Shown here: piece after piece, positions 46,242 to 55,444 of the stretch
How the letters are laid out: each line of letters opens with the position of its first letter
Position numbering within the stretch: position 1 is the first letter of the stretch
Assembly: GCA_041751425.1 (NCBI GenBank)
Contig: JBGSXL010000017.1
Coordinates: forward strand, 132,686 to 196,685
From: JAVVEG01 sp041751425
Lineage (GTDB): Bacteria; Pseudomonadota; Gammaproteobacteria; Pseudomonadales; Pseudohongiellaceae
Reading direction: 5' to 3'
Length of the DNA stretch: 64,000 nt
Made by a program: the position numbers and the translations under genes
The notes under the pieces: generated by a model
Told to the model about the DNA's origin: nothing
Database searches by the model: none
Seen by the model: the letters and a program-made list of their open reading frames with translations, nothing else

Positions 46242-47238
46242 GATCGACAATCCACCCCAACAAATCTTTTTTAGCGGAACGCAAAACTTTTGCGGGTTTC
46301 GCTTTCAAACCATGCGTTGCCGCATCTTTGCGTAAACTATTGATTGCATCGCGAGTGCACGCCGCCTTCAGCATCGATTGCAAACGTGCCAGGTGTGTTC
46401 CCATTTCCTGCTCCAACACGTCAAGCCTGTTCATGGCATTGCCAGCACCAATGCTGGGTGTTTGTTGCATGGTACGGGCTACCTGAATAGCGATACCTTC
46501 TGCGAAATTTGCGTGGGGTCTGCTATGAGCATAGTGACGCACGCGCTCCAGTAACTTTTCAATCTCCTTCATGTGCTTGCGCGATTCCGGGTCTATCATC
46601 ACAACCTGCGGATTCTGTTTCTGCGCTTCGGCATTGATCACGCGTTGCAGCAGGCGACGGCAGGCAGCAAGCAGCGGAGCTTCTTTGCGAAGGAACTCGA
46701 ACACCTTGATCTCAGCTTGCGTAGTTTTCACTGCTTCCGAATCTGCATGGTGAATAATAAAACTGGCCACACCTTCCGGCTTCAAAACGCGAGCGATTTC
46801 CTTAAGGCTGTCATTCACGCGAGTGTATTCAATAGCATATTGACTACTGACCGCATCGAAACACGCGTCCGGATATCCGGTATTCTCACTGTGGGTCAGG
46901 CCGCGAAAAACGACACCTCCCATCGCTATCTTGTGTTGCGCTGCGGCTGCTGCAGGATGGATAACGGCTGAGTCGATTCCTTCGATATGAAAGTGGCGGC
47001 CCGAAGACTGTGCAACCTCGCAGGCAAGAAAGGCGACTGCACCATTACCTGTGCCGATATCCAGGATGCGCGCCTTATCTGGCAGGGTGCCGAAAAATGT
47101 CTGCCAGTGCAGGCCGATATTGTCACCGTAGTTACCAATGAAAGCACCGGGGCAGGAATGCAGTGCGCCTTTCTCCCAATAGCGACTCCAGGAGACATCC
47201 TCAGGCGTTAGAGATATTTGTTGTACTTGTTCGCTCAA
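46225..47238 (-). CDS. SAM-dependent methyltransferase
   Basis: A 337-residue protein. The class I methyltransferase domain occupies about 45-170 with motif I ARILDIGTGNGAVAFLA, the SAM-ribose acidic segment IEGIDSA, and motif IV-like FDAVSSQYAIEYT. The C-terminal 160 residues are helical and include a charged stretch ending in KAKPAKVLRSAKKDLLGW; I do not recognise that part. The substrate is unknown. The start is a TTG at 47238 preceded by AAGGA. It overlaps the convergent oxygenase gene at the 3' end. Confidence 0.8.
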   Translation of the reverse strand: MSEQVQQISLTPEDVSWSRYWEKGALHSCPGAFIGNYGDNIGLHWQTFFGTLPDKARILDIGTGNGAVAFLACEVAQSSGRHFHIEGIDSAVIHPAAAAAQHKIAMGGVVFRGLTHSENTGYPDACFDAVSSQYAIEYTRVNDSLKEIARVLKPEGVASFIIHHADSEAVKTTQAEIKVFEFLRKEAPLLAACRRLLQRVINAEAQKQNPQVVMIDPESRKHMKEIEKLLERVRHYAHSRPHANFAEGIAIQVARTMQQTPSIGAGNAMNRLDVLEQEMGTHLARLQSMLKAACTRDAINSLRKDAATHGLKAKPAKVLRSAKKDLLGWIVDLKRVK

Positions 47239-47345
47239 TTTTTCAGTCCTTTCTCCGACTTACTCATAAGTCTTTTCGTGTCATTTTTTAGGACAGTAGC
47301 GGTGTAACACCGCACTGTCAAACAGGAATGCTGCGTGTGTACAAG

Positions 47346-48302
47346 TCAACCAAGCAATATGCCGATAAACACAGCAAGCCCTACCCAATGGTTGTTCAGG
47401 AACGCCTGGAAACATCCATCAACATCGCGATCCTTGATCAACAATTGCTGGTACGCCAGTAGCCCGGCCGCCACGAGCAGGCTTACGTAAAACCAGGCGC
47501 CTAATCCAAACTGCAGGCCTGCCAACAGTAGAGCCAACAAGAACATGACCTGCAAGGTGCCGATTATCACCTTATCAGCTTCACCAAACAAAATGGCCGT
47601 CGACTTCACGCCAATCTGCAGATCGTATTCGCGGTCGACCATTGCGTATTCCGTGTCGTAGGCAACCGTCCACAGGCAGTTGGCCACAAACAGCAACCAG
47701 GCGGCGGGAGGAATCGCGCCTGTCTGGGCGCTGAAAGCCATCAGTATGCCCCATGAAAACGCTATGCCCAATACGACCTGTGGCAAATGCGTATAGCGCT
47801 TCATGAAGGGATAAGTGGCTGCAACTATTACCGCGCCAACAGCTAACAGAATTGTGAAGCGATTGGTGAAAAGAAGCAGCAGGAAACTCAGCAGGCACAA
47901 TGTCAAAAAAGTCAGCATGGCCTCGCGACGCGAAACCGTTCCCGCAATAATGGGTCTGTTGCGCGTTCGCAATACTGAGCCGTCAATGCCGCTATCGGCA
48001 AAATCATTTATGCAGCACCCCGCTGAACGCATCAACAAAGTGCCAAGCGCAAAAATAAACAGTAGATGCCAGTCAGGGAAACCTTTAGCTGCCAGCCAAA
48101 GAGCCCCAAGCGTTGGCCAGAGTAATAACAGGGTTCCAATTGGTTTATTGAAACGAGTCAATTGAATAAAAGCAGGAAGGCGTACCCAGAACACGGGGTA
48201 ACGAATCCTGATCCAATCTGCGGCACGCTGCAGGTGCGGTGTCAGATAAGTTGCTTTCAATGTTTTAACCCGGCGGTCAAGCTGGGCAAAAAGAGGGTGC
48301 AT
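47346..48302 (-). CDS. ubiA: 4-hydroxybenzoate octaprenyltransferase
   Basis: Integral-membrane prenyltransferase that attaches the polyprenyl tail to 4-hydroxybenzoate in ubiquinone synthesis. The protein has 318 residues (E. coli 290). The two Asp-rich Mg-prenyl-diphosphate motifs are NDFADSGID and YDTEYAMVDREYD. The conserved start of the domain is FIQLTRFNKPIGTLLLLWPT, near residue 46, so this copy has a roughly 30-residue N-terminal extension or an over-called start. No in-frame Met lies between residue 1 and the domain, which supports the extension. About eight further transmembrane helices are visible. Confidence 0.95.
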   Translation of the reverse strand: MHPLFAQLDRRVKTLKATYLTPHLQRAADWIRIRYPVFWVRLPAFIQLTRFNKPIGTLLLLWPTLGALWLAAKGFPDWHLLFIFALGTLLMRSAGCCINDFADSGIDGSVLRTRNRPIIAGTVSRREAMLTFLTLCLLSFLLLLFTNRFTILLAVGAVIVAATYPFMKRYTHLPQVVLGIAFSWGILMAFSAQTGAIPPAAWLLFVANCLWTVAYDTEYAMVDREYDLQIGVKSTAILFGEADKVIIGTLQVMFLLALLLAGLQFGLGAWFYVSLLVAAGLLAYQQLLIKDRDVDGCFQAFLNNHWVGLAVFIGILLG

Positions 48303-48449
48303 GCCGGTTTTCCGTTACAGCGTCCGTAAAATCGCAAGTTGGCTTCATTTGCCGCGTAATGCATCACATATTTGCCCGCTCAATGGCGGTATGATTGCGC
48401 GGTAATATCATGGCGCTTAGCAAAGCGCATTACAACAGGGAGATACGCA

Positions 48450-48722
48450 ATGAATAAACCGGAATTGGCAGCAGCAGTAGCCGCACAGGCAGGTATGACT
48501 CGCAGTGCGGCAAGTGAAGTTATCACCGTGGTGATGGACGAAATTACGCGAGCCCTGGTGAAAGGTGAACGTGTGACACTAGCCGGCCTGGGTACATTCA
48601 ATCCCAGCAAGCGTGCTGCGCGCACAGGTGTAAATCCACGCACCGGCGCGCCTATTGCGATTGCCGCCAGCAAAGGCGTCGGCTTTAAGGCAGGGAAGGC
48701 GCTGAAGGATGCGGTAGGGTAA
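48450..48722 (+). CDS. hupB: HU-family DNA-binding protein
   Basis: A 90-residue nucleoid protein of the HU/IHF family. It begins MNKPELAAAVAAQAGMTRSAASEVITVV and contains the minor-groove arm segment AARTGVNPRTGAPIAIAASKGVGFKAGKALKDAV, with the Pro that intercalates in DNA (NPRTG). It is more Ala-rich than the usual housekeeping HU-beta, so it may be a second HU paralog; the symbol is tentative. The ATG at 48450 follows AGGGAG. It is divergent from ubiA and convergent with recG. Confidence 0.88.
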   Translation: MNKPELAAAVAAQAGMTRSAASEVITVVMDEITRALVKGERVTLAGLGTFNPSKRAARTGVNPRTGAPIAIAASKGVGFKAGKALKDAVG

Positions 48723-48741
48723 AAGAGGGGGAAGAAGCGAT

Positions 48742-50883
48742 TCAAACATTTGCGTAATTTTCCCGGTCGCCTAGCCAACGCTGAATCAAAGGCCCCACGT
48801 GACCGGGATAATCTTTCTGAATGACTTCAGCTGCAAACTTGACCTGTTCCAGCAAACTGGCGTCTCGAATCAGATCGGCAACCCGAAAGCTCATCAGACC
48901 GGTCTGCTGCGTGCCCAACACCTGGCCTGGGCCGCGAATCTCCAGATCGCGCTCGGCGATATAAAAACCGTCATTGCTATCACGCATGATGCCCAGACGT
49001 TGTTTCCCGATTTCGGACAAGGGATTCTGGTATAGCAGCAGACAATGGCTGGCAACGCTGCCACGACCTACGCGACCTCGCAGCTGGTGCAGTTGTGCCA
49101 AGCCAAGACGTTCCGGGTTTTCGATCACCATCAAACTGGCGTTCGGCACATCAACGCCAACTTCAATAACTGTCGTGGCCACCAACAACTGAAATTCGCC
49201 CCGTTTGAACGCGGCCATAATGTTTGTTTTATCGGCAGCTTTCATGCGGCCATGTAATAACGCTATCTGCAGGTCGGGCAATTTTTGCTGCAGGCTTGCC
49301 GCTGTTACTTCCGCTGCCTGACACTGTAAGGCCTCGGACTCTTCGATGAGCGTGCAAACCCAATAAACCTGACTGCCTTTTCTGCAGGCGTTGTGAATAC
49401 GGTCGATAACTTCATCGCGCCGGGTATTGGCAACTATTACTGTGTTAACCGGCGTGCGGCCGGGTGGCAGTTCATCTATTACGCTGCAGTCCAGGTCTGC
49501 ATAAGCGCTCATTGCCAACGTGCGTGGTATTGGTGTCGCCGTCATCACCAGTTGGTGCGGAATATTCTGGCTGCTGGCACCTTTCTCGCGCAATGCCAGG
49601 CGTTGATGCACACCGAAACGGTGCTGTTCATCGATGATGATCAGTCCCAGTCTTGCGAACTGCACACCTTCCTGGAACAGAGCGTGCGTACCTACCACAA
49701 CGTGCGCTGATCCATCGCGCAATATTTGCATTTGCTCTTCGCGTTTTTTGCCTTTCAGTTTCCCGCTTAACCAGCCCACCGACAGTCCGAGAGGCTGCAA
49801 CCACTGCAGGAAATTCAGATAATGTTGTTCCGCCAGTATTTCGGTAGGCGCCATGATGGCAGCCTGAAAACCATTTTCAACTGCCTGCAATGCAGCCATT
49901 GCGGCGACTACAGTTTTTCCGGAGCCCACATCGCCCTGCAATAAGCGCAACATGGGTTTACCTGTGCTGAGGTCGGCTGTAATTTCCTGCAATACTTTTA
50001 GTTGTGCTTTTGTCAGCGCAAACGGCAGGCTGGCAAGAAAAGCCTGAGGAAGCTTCTGCCGCGCTGTCAGTTTAGGTGCCTGTAATTGCTCAGCCTGCAA
50101 ACGCAGACGCCGCAGGCAAAGACGATGGCTCAGCAACTCTTCAAATGCCAGGCGTTGTTGGGCAGGGTGGCGTCCTTCTTCGAGCAATTCAATGGCAGTA
50201 TCCGGCGGCGGTCGATGCAGAAACAGCAATGCTTTTCTAAGCGAGACAAAGCGCAGTTGTTGGCGCAGAATTGCAGGAATCCAGTCGTGCAAATCATCGC
50301 CGTCAACCTGCGCTATCGGTGTCGAGTGGGCGTTCACTTCTGGCCTGTCCTGCAGTAAGTCTAACGCTTGCTGTAGAATACTGCGCAGCCGCACCTGTTG
50401 CAAACCTTCGGTGGCGGGGTAGATTGGCGTCAGGTGTTCCGCGATAGCAGAATTGATATCGTTGGATCGAAACTGATACTCGGGGTGGTAAAGCTCGAAG
50501 CCGGTTTTGCCGTGTCGCACTTCGCCATAGCAGCGCAGTTTCACGCCGGGTTGCAGCGCATTTTTTTGGGCGGCACTGAAATGAAAGAAGCGCAGGGTGA
50601 TTATGCCAGTGCCATCCTTGATGCGGCACAACATACTGCGGCGCCGACCGAAACTTACCTCACAACTGAGCACCTCACCTTCCAGCATAACATCTGCGCC
50701 CAACCGCGTTGCCCCAATGGGTGTTAAGCGCGTTCGGTCCTGATAACGCAAAGGCAAATGGAACAGCAGATCCTGGACAGTATGGATATTGATTACGGCA
50801 AGCCGGGCGGCGAGGCTGGGCCCGACCCCTTTCAGGCTGGACACCGGCAACTGGCAAAGCGGCTGGCGTTTGGAAGTGTTCAC
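48742..50883 (-). CDS. recG: ATP-dependent DNA helicase RecG
   Basis: Fork-remodelling helicase that reverses stalled replication forks and processes R-loops and Holliday junctions. The protein has 713 residues (E. coli 693). The N-terminal wedge/OB domain (about 60-160) is followed by helicase motifs: Walker A LLQGDVGSGKTVVAAMAAL, DEQHRFGVHQR, TATPIPRT, and in lobe 2 VATTVIEVGVDVPNASLMVIE and QLRGRVGRG. The start is a GTG at 50883 preceded by AAGGG. It lies seven bases after ridA, the last gene of the gmk-rpoZ-spoT-ridA-recG series. Confidence 0.97.
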   Translation of the reverse strand: MNTSKRQPLCQLPVSSLKGVGPSLAARLAVINIHTVQDLLFHLPLRYQDRTRLTPIGATRLGADVMLEGEVLSCEVSFGRRRSMLCRIKDGTGIITLRFFHFSAAQKNALQPGVKLRCYGEVRHGKTGFELYHPEYQFRSNDINSAIAEHLTPIYPATEGLQQVRLRSILQQALDLLQDRPEVNAHSTPIAQVDGDDLHDWIPAILRQQLRFVSLRKALLFLHRPPPDTAIELLEEGRHPAQQRLAFEELLSHRLCLRRLRLQAEQLQAPKLTARQKLPQAFLASLPFALTKAQLKVLQEITADLSTGKPMLRLLQGDVGSGKTVVAAMAALQAVENGFQAAIMAPTEILAEQHYLNFLQWLQPLGLSVGWLSGKLKGKKREEQMQILRDGSAHVVVGTHALFQEGVQFARLGLIIIDEQHRFGVHQRLALREKGASSQNIPHQLVMTATPIPRTLAMSAYADLDCSVIDELPPGRTPVNTVIVANTRRDEVIDRIHNACRKGSQVYWVCTLIEESEALQCQAAEVTAASLQQKLPDLQIALLHGRMKAADKTNIMAAFKRGEFQLLVATTVIEVGVDVPNASLMVIENPERLGLAQLHQLRGRVGRGSVASHCLLLYQNPLSEIGKQRLGIMRDSNDGFYIAERDLEIRGPGQVLGTQQTGLMSFRVADLIRDASLLEQVKFAAEVIQKDYPGHVGPLIQRWLGDRENYANV

Positions 50884-50890
50884 TACGCCC

Positions 50891-51274
50891 TTAGATAGCC
50901 AAAACAGCCTCTATCTCAACGGCAGCACCACGGGGCAGGGCAGATACCTGAATAGTAGCTCTGGCTGGATAAGGCGTTTGAAAATAACGTTTCATGGTGT
51001 CGTTGACCACGGCAAAATCGCCGAGATCAGTCAGATAAATAGTCAGTTTCAGAATATTGTTCAGGTCGCCGCCAGCCTCTTTGGCCACAGCGGCAAGATT
51101 CTCAAGCACCTGCACCGTCTGTGCTTCAATATCATCACTGACGATTTCCATGCTGGCAGGGTCCAGTGGAATCTGGCCGGACATAAATACCAGATTGCCG
51201 CACCGCACTGCTTGTGAATATGGCCCGATAGCCGCAGGGGCATTAGGAGAGTGAATAGCTTGTTTATCAGTCAC
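50891..51274 (-). CDS. ridA: RidA family enamine/imine deaminase
   Basis: A 127-residue trimeric Rid protein that hydrolyses reactive enamine and imine intermediates such as 2-aminoacrylate. The invariant Arg that binds the carboxylate lies in PYPARATIQVSALPRGAAVEIEAVLAI, and GPYSQAVRCGNLVFMSGQI is the N-terminal signature. The GTG start at 51274 follows GAGGA. It sits between spoT (10-base gap) and recG (7-base gap), as in other gammaproteobacteria. Confidence 0.96.
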   Translation of the reverse strand: MTDKQAIHSPNAPAAIGPYSQAVRCGNLVFMSGQIPLDPASMEIVSDDIEAQTVQVLENLAAVAKEAGGDLNNILKLTIYLTDLGDFAVVNDTMKRYFQTPYPARATIQVSALPRGAAVEIEAVLAI

Positions 51275-51284
51275 AAATAATTCC

Positions 51285-53501
51285 TCAGTTCAGAGTACCG
51301 GTATCATGACGCAGCAATGCCTGTGGCGCGATAGTGCTTTTGATCGGTTTCACCAGTTTGCGACTCTTCACGCGCACCACCTTGCTGACCGGTTTGATCA
51401 GACGGATGCGCTTCATCACGCGCGCCAGGTGAATACGGTTACGCACGTTCAGTGACAGATTGACGATGCTGAAACGCGCATCACGCTCCACGGTGCTGAT
51501 CTTCTCAATATTGGCTTCGGTGCTGGTAATGGCGGTTGCCAGCTTGGCGATAATGCCGCGCTCGTTCTCCAGTTCCACACGAATCTCCACGGAAAACTCG
51601 CCTTCTACATTCGGGTCCCAGCGCACTGAAACACACTTCTCAGGATTATCGCGGATGTCAGCAATGTTATAGCAGCTATCTGTATGTATCACCATGCCGC
51701 GGCCAGTGCTGATATGGCCGATGATGGGATCGCCTGGAATAGGGTGGCAACACTTGGCATAGGTCATCACCATGCCTTCGGAGCCACGAATGGCTAAGGA
51801 AGACAGCCGGGACTCTTTGCTCTCGCCACTTTGCTTGCCGTTTGCACCCTGTTGACTGTCGCTATGCTCAGGCACCAGTTTCTGCGCAATCATGTAAGCC
51901 ATGCGATTGCCCAATCCGATGTCTTCCAACAGATTATTCAGCTCCGACACATTGGTTTGTTGCAGCACGGTAGCTATCTGTTCTGGCGAAATCTTCTCAA
52001 GTTGCGTGCCAAAACCTGCCAAAACCTTATTGAGGAGGCGCTTGCCCAGTGACACAGATTCCGAATGTCTTTGATTTTTCAGGTAATGTCGAATATTGCT
52101 GCGCGCTTTGCCGCTGACGACGAAGCTTAACCAGGCCGGGTTCGGGTGCGTGCCCGGCGCCGTGATGATTTCTACGGTCTGGCCGCTTTCCAGCGGCTCG
52201 CTCAAAGGTGCCAACCGTCGGCTGATGCGACATGCCACACAGGAATTTCCCACATCCGTATGTACGGCATAGGCAAAATCGACCGCCGTGGAACCCGCGG
52301 GCAGTTCCATGATGGTGCCCTTGGGCGTAAACACATAAATCTCGTCCGGGAACAGATCTATCTTCACGTTCTCGATGAATTCCAGGGAGTTACCGGCATG
52401 TTGCTGCATTTCCAGCAAGCCATTCACCCACTGACGCGCGCGAATATGGGCGCTGCTTGGTGAGTCATCGTGTGATTTGTAGAGCCAGTGAGCGGCAATG
52501 CCATTATTTGCCATCGCCTCCATTTCCTCAGTTCGGATCTGAATTTCGATGGGCACGCCATGCATGCCGAACAGTGTGGTATGCAGCGACTGATAACCAT
52601 TGGCCTTGGGGATGGCGATGTAATCCTTGAAGCGTCCCGGCACCGGCTTGTAGAGATTGTGTACGGCGCCGAGCACGCGGTAACAGGTATCCACAGAGTC
52701 AACTACGATGCGAAATGCATACACGTCCATGATTTCCGAGAAGGACTTGCGCTTGCTGCGCATCTTCTCGTAGATACCATACAGATGCTTCTCGCGGCCG
52801 ATGGTGCGGCCTGGCAACCCTTCGCGCTTCAGGCAGGCCTCCAGAGCGGCTTGCACCTGTTTGACTATTTCTTTGCGGTTGCCGCGAATGGATTTCACCG
52901 CAGCATTGATGCGTCTGGCCCGCATCGGGTACAAGGCCTCGAAACCCAGCTCTTCGAACTCGATGCGCATGGAGTTCATGCCCAGGCGGTTGGCGATAGG
53001 CGCGTAGATATCCAACGTTTCTTTGGCGATGCGACGGCGCTTGTCGGGGCTCAACACGTCCAGCGTGCGCATATTGTGCAGGCGATCAGCCAGCTTCACG
53101 AGTATCACACGGATATCCTTGGCCATGGCCAAAGCCATCTTCTGGAAGTTTTCCGCCTGTGCTTCAGCATGCGTGCTGAAGGTAATCTTGTTGAGTTTAC
53201 TGACGCCATCGACCATTTCGGCCACGGTATCGCCAAACTGACCCTTGATGGCCAATTTGGTGAGTCCGGTATCTTCAATGACATCGTGCAGCATGGCGGC
53301 CATCAGGCTTTGATGGTCCATGTGCATCTCACCCAGAATGCCGGCGACTGCCAGAGGGTGAGTAACATAAGGTTCGCCGCTGCGGCGGTATTGACCGTCG
53401 TGGGCTTGTTCTGCGTAAAAATAGGCTCTTCTTACAGCATTAACCTGGGCACCTTCCAGATAACCTGAAAGGTTGGTAGCCAGAGAGTCGATTGTATACA
53501 C
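51285..53501 (-). CDS. spoT: Bifunctional (p)ppGpp synthetase/hydrolase SpoT
   Basis: Controls the stringent-response alarmone. The protein has 738 residues (E. coli SpoT is 702). The N-terminal HD hydrolase is intact with HDVIEDT and KLADRLHNMRTL. The synthetase domain follows at about 230-350 (YAFRIVVDSVDTCYRVLG, DYIAIPKANGYQSLHTT). The TGS domain begins near 390 (VFTPKGTIMELPAGSTAVDFAYAVH). A C-terminal ACT domain ends the protein. Intact HD motifs identify SpoT rather than RelA. The start is a GTG at 53501 preceded by a strong GGAGGAG, 20 bases after the rpoZ stop. Confidence 0.97.
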   Translation of the reverse strand: MYTIDSLATNLSGYLEGAQVNAVRRAYFYAEQAHDGQYRRSGEPYVTHPLAVAGILGEMHMDHQSLMAAMLHDVIEDTGLTKLAIKGQFGDTVAEMVDGVSKLNKITFSTHAEAQAENFQKMALAMAKDIRVILVKLADRLHNMRTLDVLSPDKRRRIAKETLDIYAPIANRLGMNSMRIEFEELGFEALYPMRARRINAAVKSIRGNRKEIVKQVQAALEACLKREGLPGRTIGREKHLYGIYEKMRSKRKSFSEIMDVYAFRIVVDSVDTCYRVLGAVHNLYKPVPGRFKDYIAIPKANGYQSLHTTLFGMHGVPIEIQIRTEEMEAMANNGIAAHWLYKSHDDSPSSAHIRARQWVNGLLEMQQHAGNSLEFIENVKIDLFPDEIYVFTPKGTIMELPAGSTAVDFAYAVHTDVGNSCVACRISRRLAPLSEPLESGQTVEIITAPGTHPNPAWLSFVVSGKARSNIRHYLKNQRHSESVSLGKRLLNKVLAGFGTQLEKISPEQIATVLQQTNVSELNNLLEDIGLGNRMAYMIAQKLVPEHSDSQQGANGKQSGESKESRLSSLAIRGSEGMVMTYAKCCHPIPGDPIIGHISTGRGMVIHTDSCYNIADIRDNPEKCVSVRWDPNVEGEFSVEIRVELENERGIIAKLATAITSTEANIEKISTVERDARFSIVNLSLNVRNRIHLARVMKRIRLIKPVSKVVRVKSRKLVKPIKSTIAPQALLRHDTGTLN

Positions 53502-53520
53502 CAGCCGACTCCTCCGTTAC

Positions 53521-53844
53521 TTACTCGTCGTCCATGTCGAAAGGATTGGCTTGCTCTGCCTCTGCTTCAGCAATGATGGCGCCCATCATGGCGGCAGTGG
53601 CGCTGAGTTCAGCTTCAGCCATTTCGCGGCCCTGCGTATTGCTGCGCACCTGCAGGATGCTGGCATCTACCAGACCTTCGGCAATTTCACGTAAAGCGAT
53701 TACGGTGGGTTTGTCATTATCTACAGACACCAACGCGTCTTTGCCGCCAGTTTGCAATTGGCGAGCACGTTTGCTGGAGATCATCACCAATTGAAAGCGG
53801 TTATCTACTTTTTCAAGACAATCTTCGACGGTAATACGGGCCAT
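53521..53844 (-). CDS. rpoZ: RNA polymerase omega subunit
   Basis: A 107-residue small subunit (E. coli 91) that stabilises beta-prime and forms one ppGpp site. The N-terminus MARITVEDCLEKVDNRFQLVMISSKRARQL is nearly invariant in the family. The C-terminal tail is longer than in E. coli and rich in Ala and Glu, ending NPFDMDDE. It is between gmk and spoT, the classic arrangement linking omega and (p)ppGpp. Confidence 0.97.
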   Translation of the reverse strand: MARITVEDCLEKVDNRFQLVMISSKRARQLQTGGKDALVSVDNDKPTVIALREIAEGLVDASILQVRSNTQGREMAEAELSATAAMMGAIIAEAEAEQANPFDMDDE

Positions 53845-53956
53845 AATTTTCTCTACCTATAAGCTTTCTATAAACTTTGGACGCATACGAAACAAGACCG
53901 GCGATTCTACTTAATCTGACCGGAAAATGCATGTAAATTCAGTGATCACAAACACA

Positions 53957-54574
53957 TCAATGCATTAAGTCCTGCAGCAACTGTCCATTGTTCGCAATCT
54001 GGCGATCAATCTCAACGCGAGTGGCCCGGATAATGGCGCGTAAATCCGCCAGCGCCTGCTCGAAGTCGTCATTCACTATCAGATAATCAGCCGCGCCATA
54101 ATGAGATATTTCCGCGCGCGCAAGTCGCATGCGGCGTTCGATAGTAGCAGCATCGTCCTGACCTCGCCCTGTTAGTCTTTGCAGCAGGCATTCCAACGAA
54201 GGCGGCAGGATAAAAATGCTGATCGTTTGCTTGATGGCTTTGCGCACTTGTGCGGCACCCTGCCAGTCAATTTCCAGAATCACATCGCGTCCGGCTGTCA
54301 GTTGCTCTTCCACCCAGCGCTGAGAAGTGCCATAGAAATTGCCGAACACTTCTGCAGATTCCAGAAACTCGGCATTGTCCCGCATGGCCACAAAACGGGC
54401 GCTATCAACGAAGTGATAATTCACTCCGTCTGATTCACCGGGGCGTATCGGACGTGTTGTGTGTGAAACGGAGACGCACAGGAGGGGATCATTATCTTGC
54501 AGAAGTGCGTTGACCAGACTGGTTTTGCCAGCACCTGATGGCGCCGAAATAATATAAAGCGTGCCGCTGGCCAT
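53957..54574 (-). CDS. gmk: Guanylate kinase
   Basis: Phosphorylates GMP to GDP. The protein has 205 residues (E. coli 207). The P-loop is ISAPSGAGKTSLVNALL, the GMP-binding segment is VSHTTRPIRPGESDGVNYHFV, and DVILEIDWQGAAQVRK follows. The ATG start is preceded by TAGGA. It is 112 bases upstream of rpoZ. The Crp-family gene ends 51 bases upstream on the same strand. Confidence 0.97.
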   Translation of the reverse strand: MASGTLYIISAPSGAGKTSLVNALLQDNDPLLCVSVSHTTRPIRPGESDGVNYHFVDSARFVAMRDNAEFLESAEVFGNFYGTSQRWVEEQLTAGRDVILEIDWQGAAQVRKAIKQTISIFILPPSLECLLQRLTGRGQDDAATIERRMRLARAEISHYGAADYLIVNDDFEQALADLRAIIRATRVEIDRQIANNGQLLQDLMH

Positions 54575-54625
54575 GGATTTTCCTACAGTTGTGCAAGTTG
54601 CTGATTATGTTTGTTTCTGCCTGTT

Positions 54626-55327
54626 TTACAACTCTTTGCTGCCATCGGCGTATTCCCTCAGCATTTTTGGGTCGTTCACCTGCAATGCTCCGGGGCCATC
54701 GCGTTTTACCACTTCGCGGGTTTGCAGTATCTGGAACACCCGCGTAACTGTTTCTCTGCTCAAGCTAAGCATGATGGCGATTTCCATATGTGTTGGCGGA
54801 TTCACGATCACAGAGGGCAGCATATTACTCTTGCCTTCTTCAGGCACCAACAGCCAAAGTTGACAACACACTCGTTGACTGACGTTGGGCAAGCCCAGCA
54901 GGGAGCGTTGCTTGGTCATCTGTCGCACGCGTGCTGCCAGCTTCTCGCCAAGCGCTCTAACAATACCCGGATTAACAGACATCACTTCGCGCAGGATCTC
55001 CATAGGTACAAACACGGTAACTGCTGCAGTCAGCGCAATCACATACTCAGGTTGTGTGCCATGGTCGAACAAACCAAGCTCGCCGCAAAAATCGCCGGGT
55101 TCAACAAAATAAAGTCCCACTTCCCGGCCATCAATAGTAAAATCGACACCCTGCAAGCGACCTTCGAACAGAAAGCACAGACATTCCTCGCGCAACCCGG
55201 CGTTAAGCACTATGCCCCGGCGTGCAAACTTGCGCAGGCTCGAGTGAGCAGCCAACTGAGAAAGGGTGGCGGCTGGCAGAGGTTTAAGGCTGGGGAACTT
55301 CATCAAGAGTTCTGGCGTAACCACCAT
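54626..55327 (-). CDS. Crp/Fnr-family transcriptional regulator
   Basis: A 233-residue Crp-fold regulator. The N-terminal cyclic-nucleotide-binding-type beta roll has FLFEGRLQGVDF, VEPGDFCGELGLF and the dimerisation helix MEILREVMSVNP. The C-terminal winged HTH has recognition helix SRETVTRVFQ (Arg191, Glu192, Arg196), identical at the base-contacting positions to E. coli CRP, so a TGTGA-type site is expected. Where CRP has the phosphate-contacting Arg-Ser, this protein has Pro93-Glu94, so canonical cAMP binding is doubtful. The Cys set of FNR is absent. It is divergent from the FecR-CHASE2 cyclase genes, with a near-consensus CRP operator between them. Confidence 0.92.
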   Translation of the reverse strand: MVVTPELLMKFPSLKPLPAATLSQLAAHSSLRKFARRGIVLNAGLREECLCFLFEGRLQGVDFTIDGREVGLYFVEPGDFCGELGLFDHGTQPEYVIALTAAVTVFVPMEILREVMSVNPGIVRALGEKLAARVRQMTKQRSLLGLPNVSQRVCCQLWLLVPEEGKSNMLPSVIVNPPTHMEIAIMLSLSRETVTRVFQILQTREVVKRDGPGALQVNDPKMLREYADGSKEL

Positions 55328-55396
55328 GGTTTATTTGTTCCCGGCATCGGTGCGCTGCATACGGACAAGGTCTTCGTACAACCGCGCTGCCACCGC

Positions 55397-55425
55397 ATTA
55401 TAAGAGCTTGATGCGGATTAGCAAA
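55397..55425 (-). promoter_or_regulatory. Candidate promoter of the Crp-family gene
   Basis: On the minus strand a perfect TATAAT (55402-55397) lies 17 bases from a poor -35 (TTTGCT, 55425-55420). Transcription would start near 55390. This places the CRP-like operator centred about 62 bases upstream, the usual class I activator distance. Confidence 0.45.
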
Positions 55426-55444
55426 CGAGAGTATTTTAGTTACA

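Noticed and set aside
52488..53468. A 326-codon open frame on the plus strand opposite spoT
   Set aside because: The sense strand encodes intact HD and synthetase domains of SpoT; the antisense product is His/Ala-rich without motifs.
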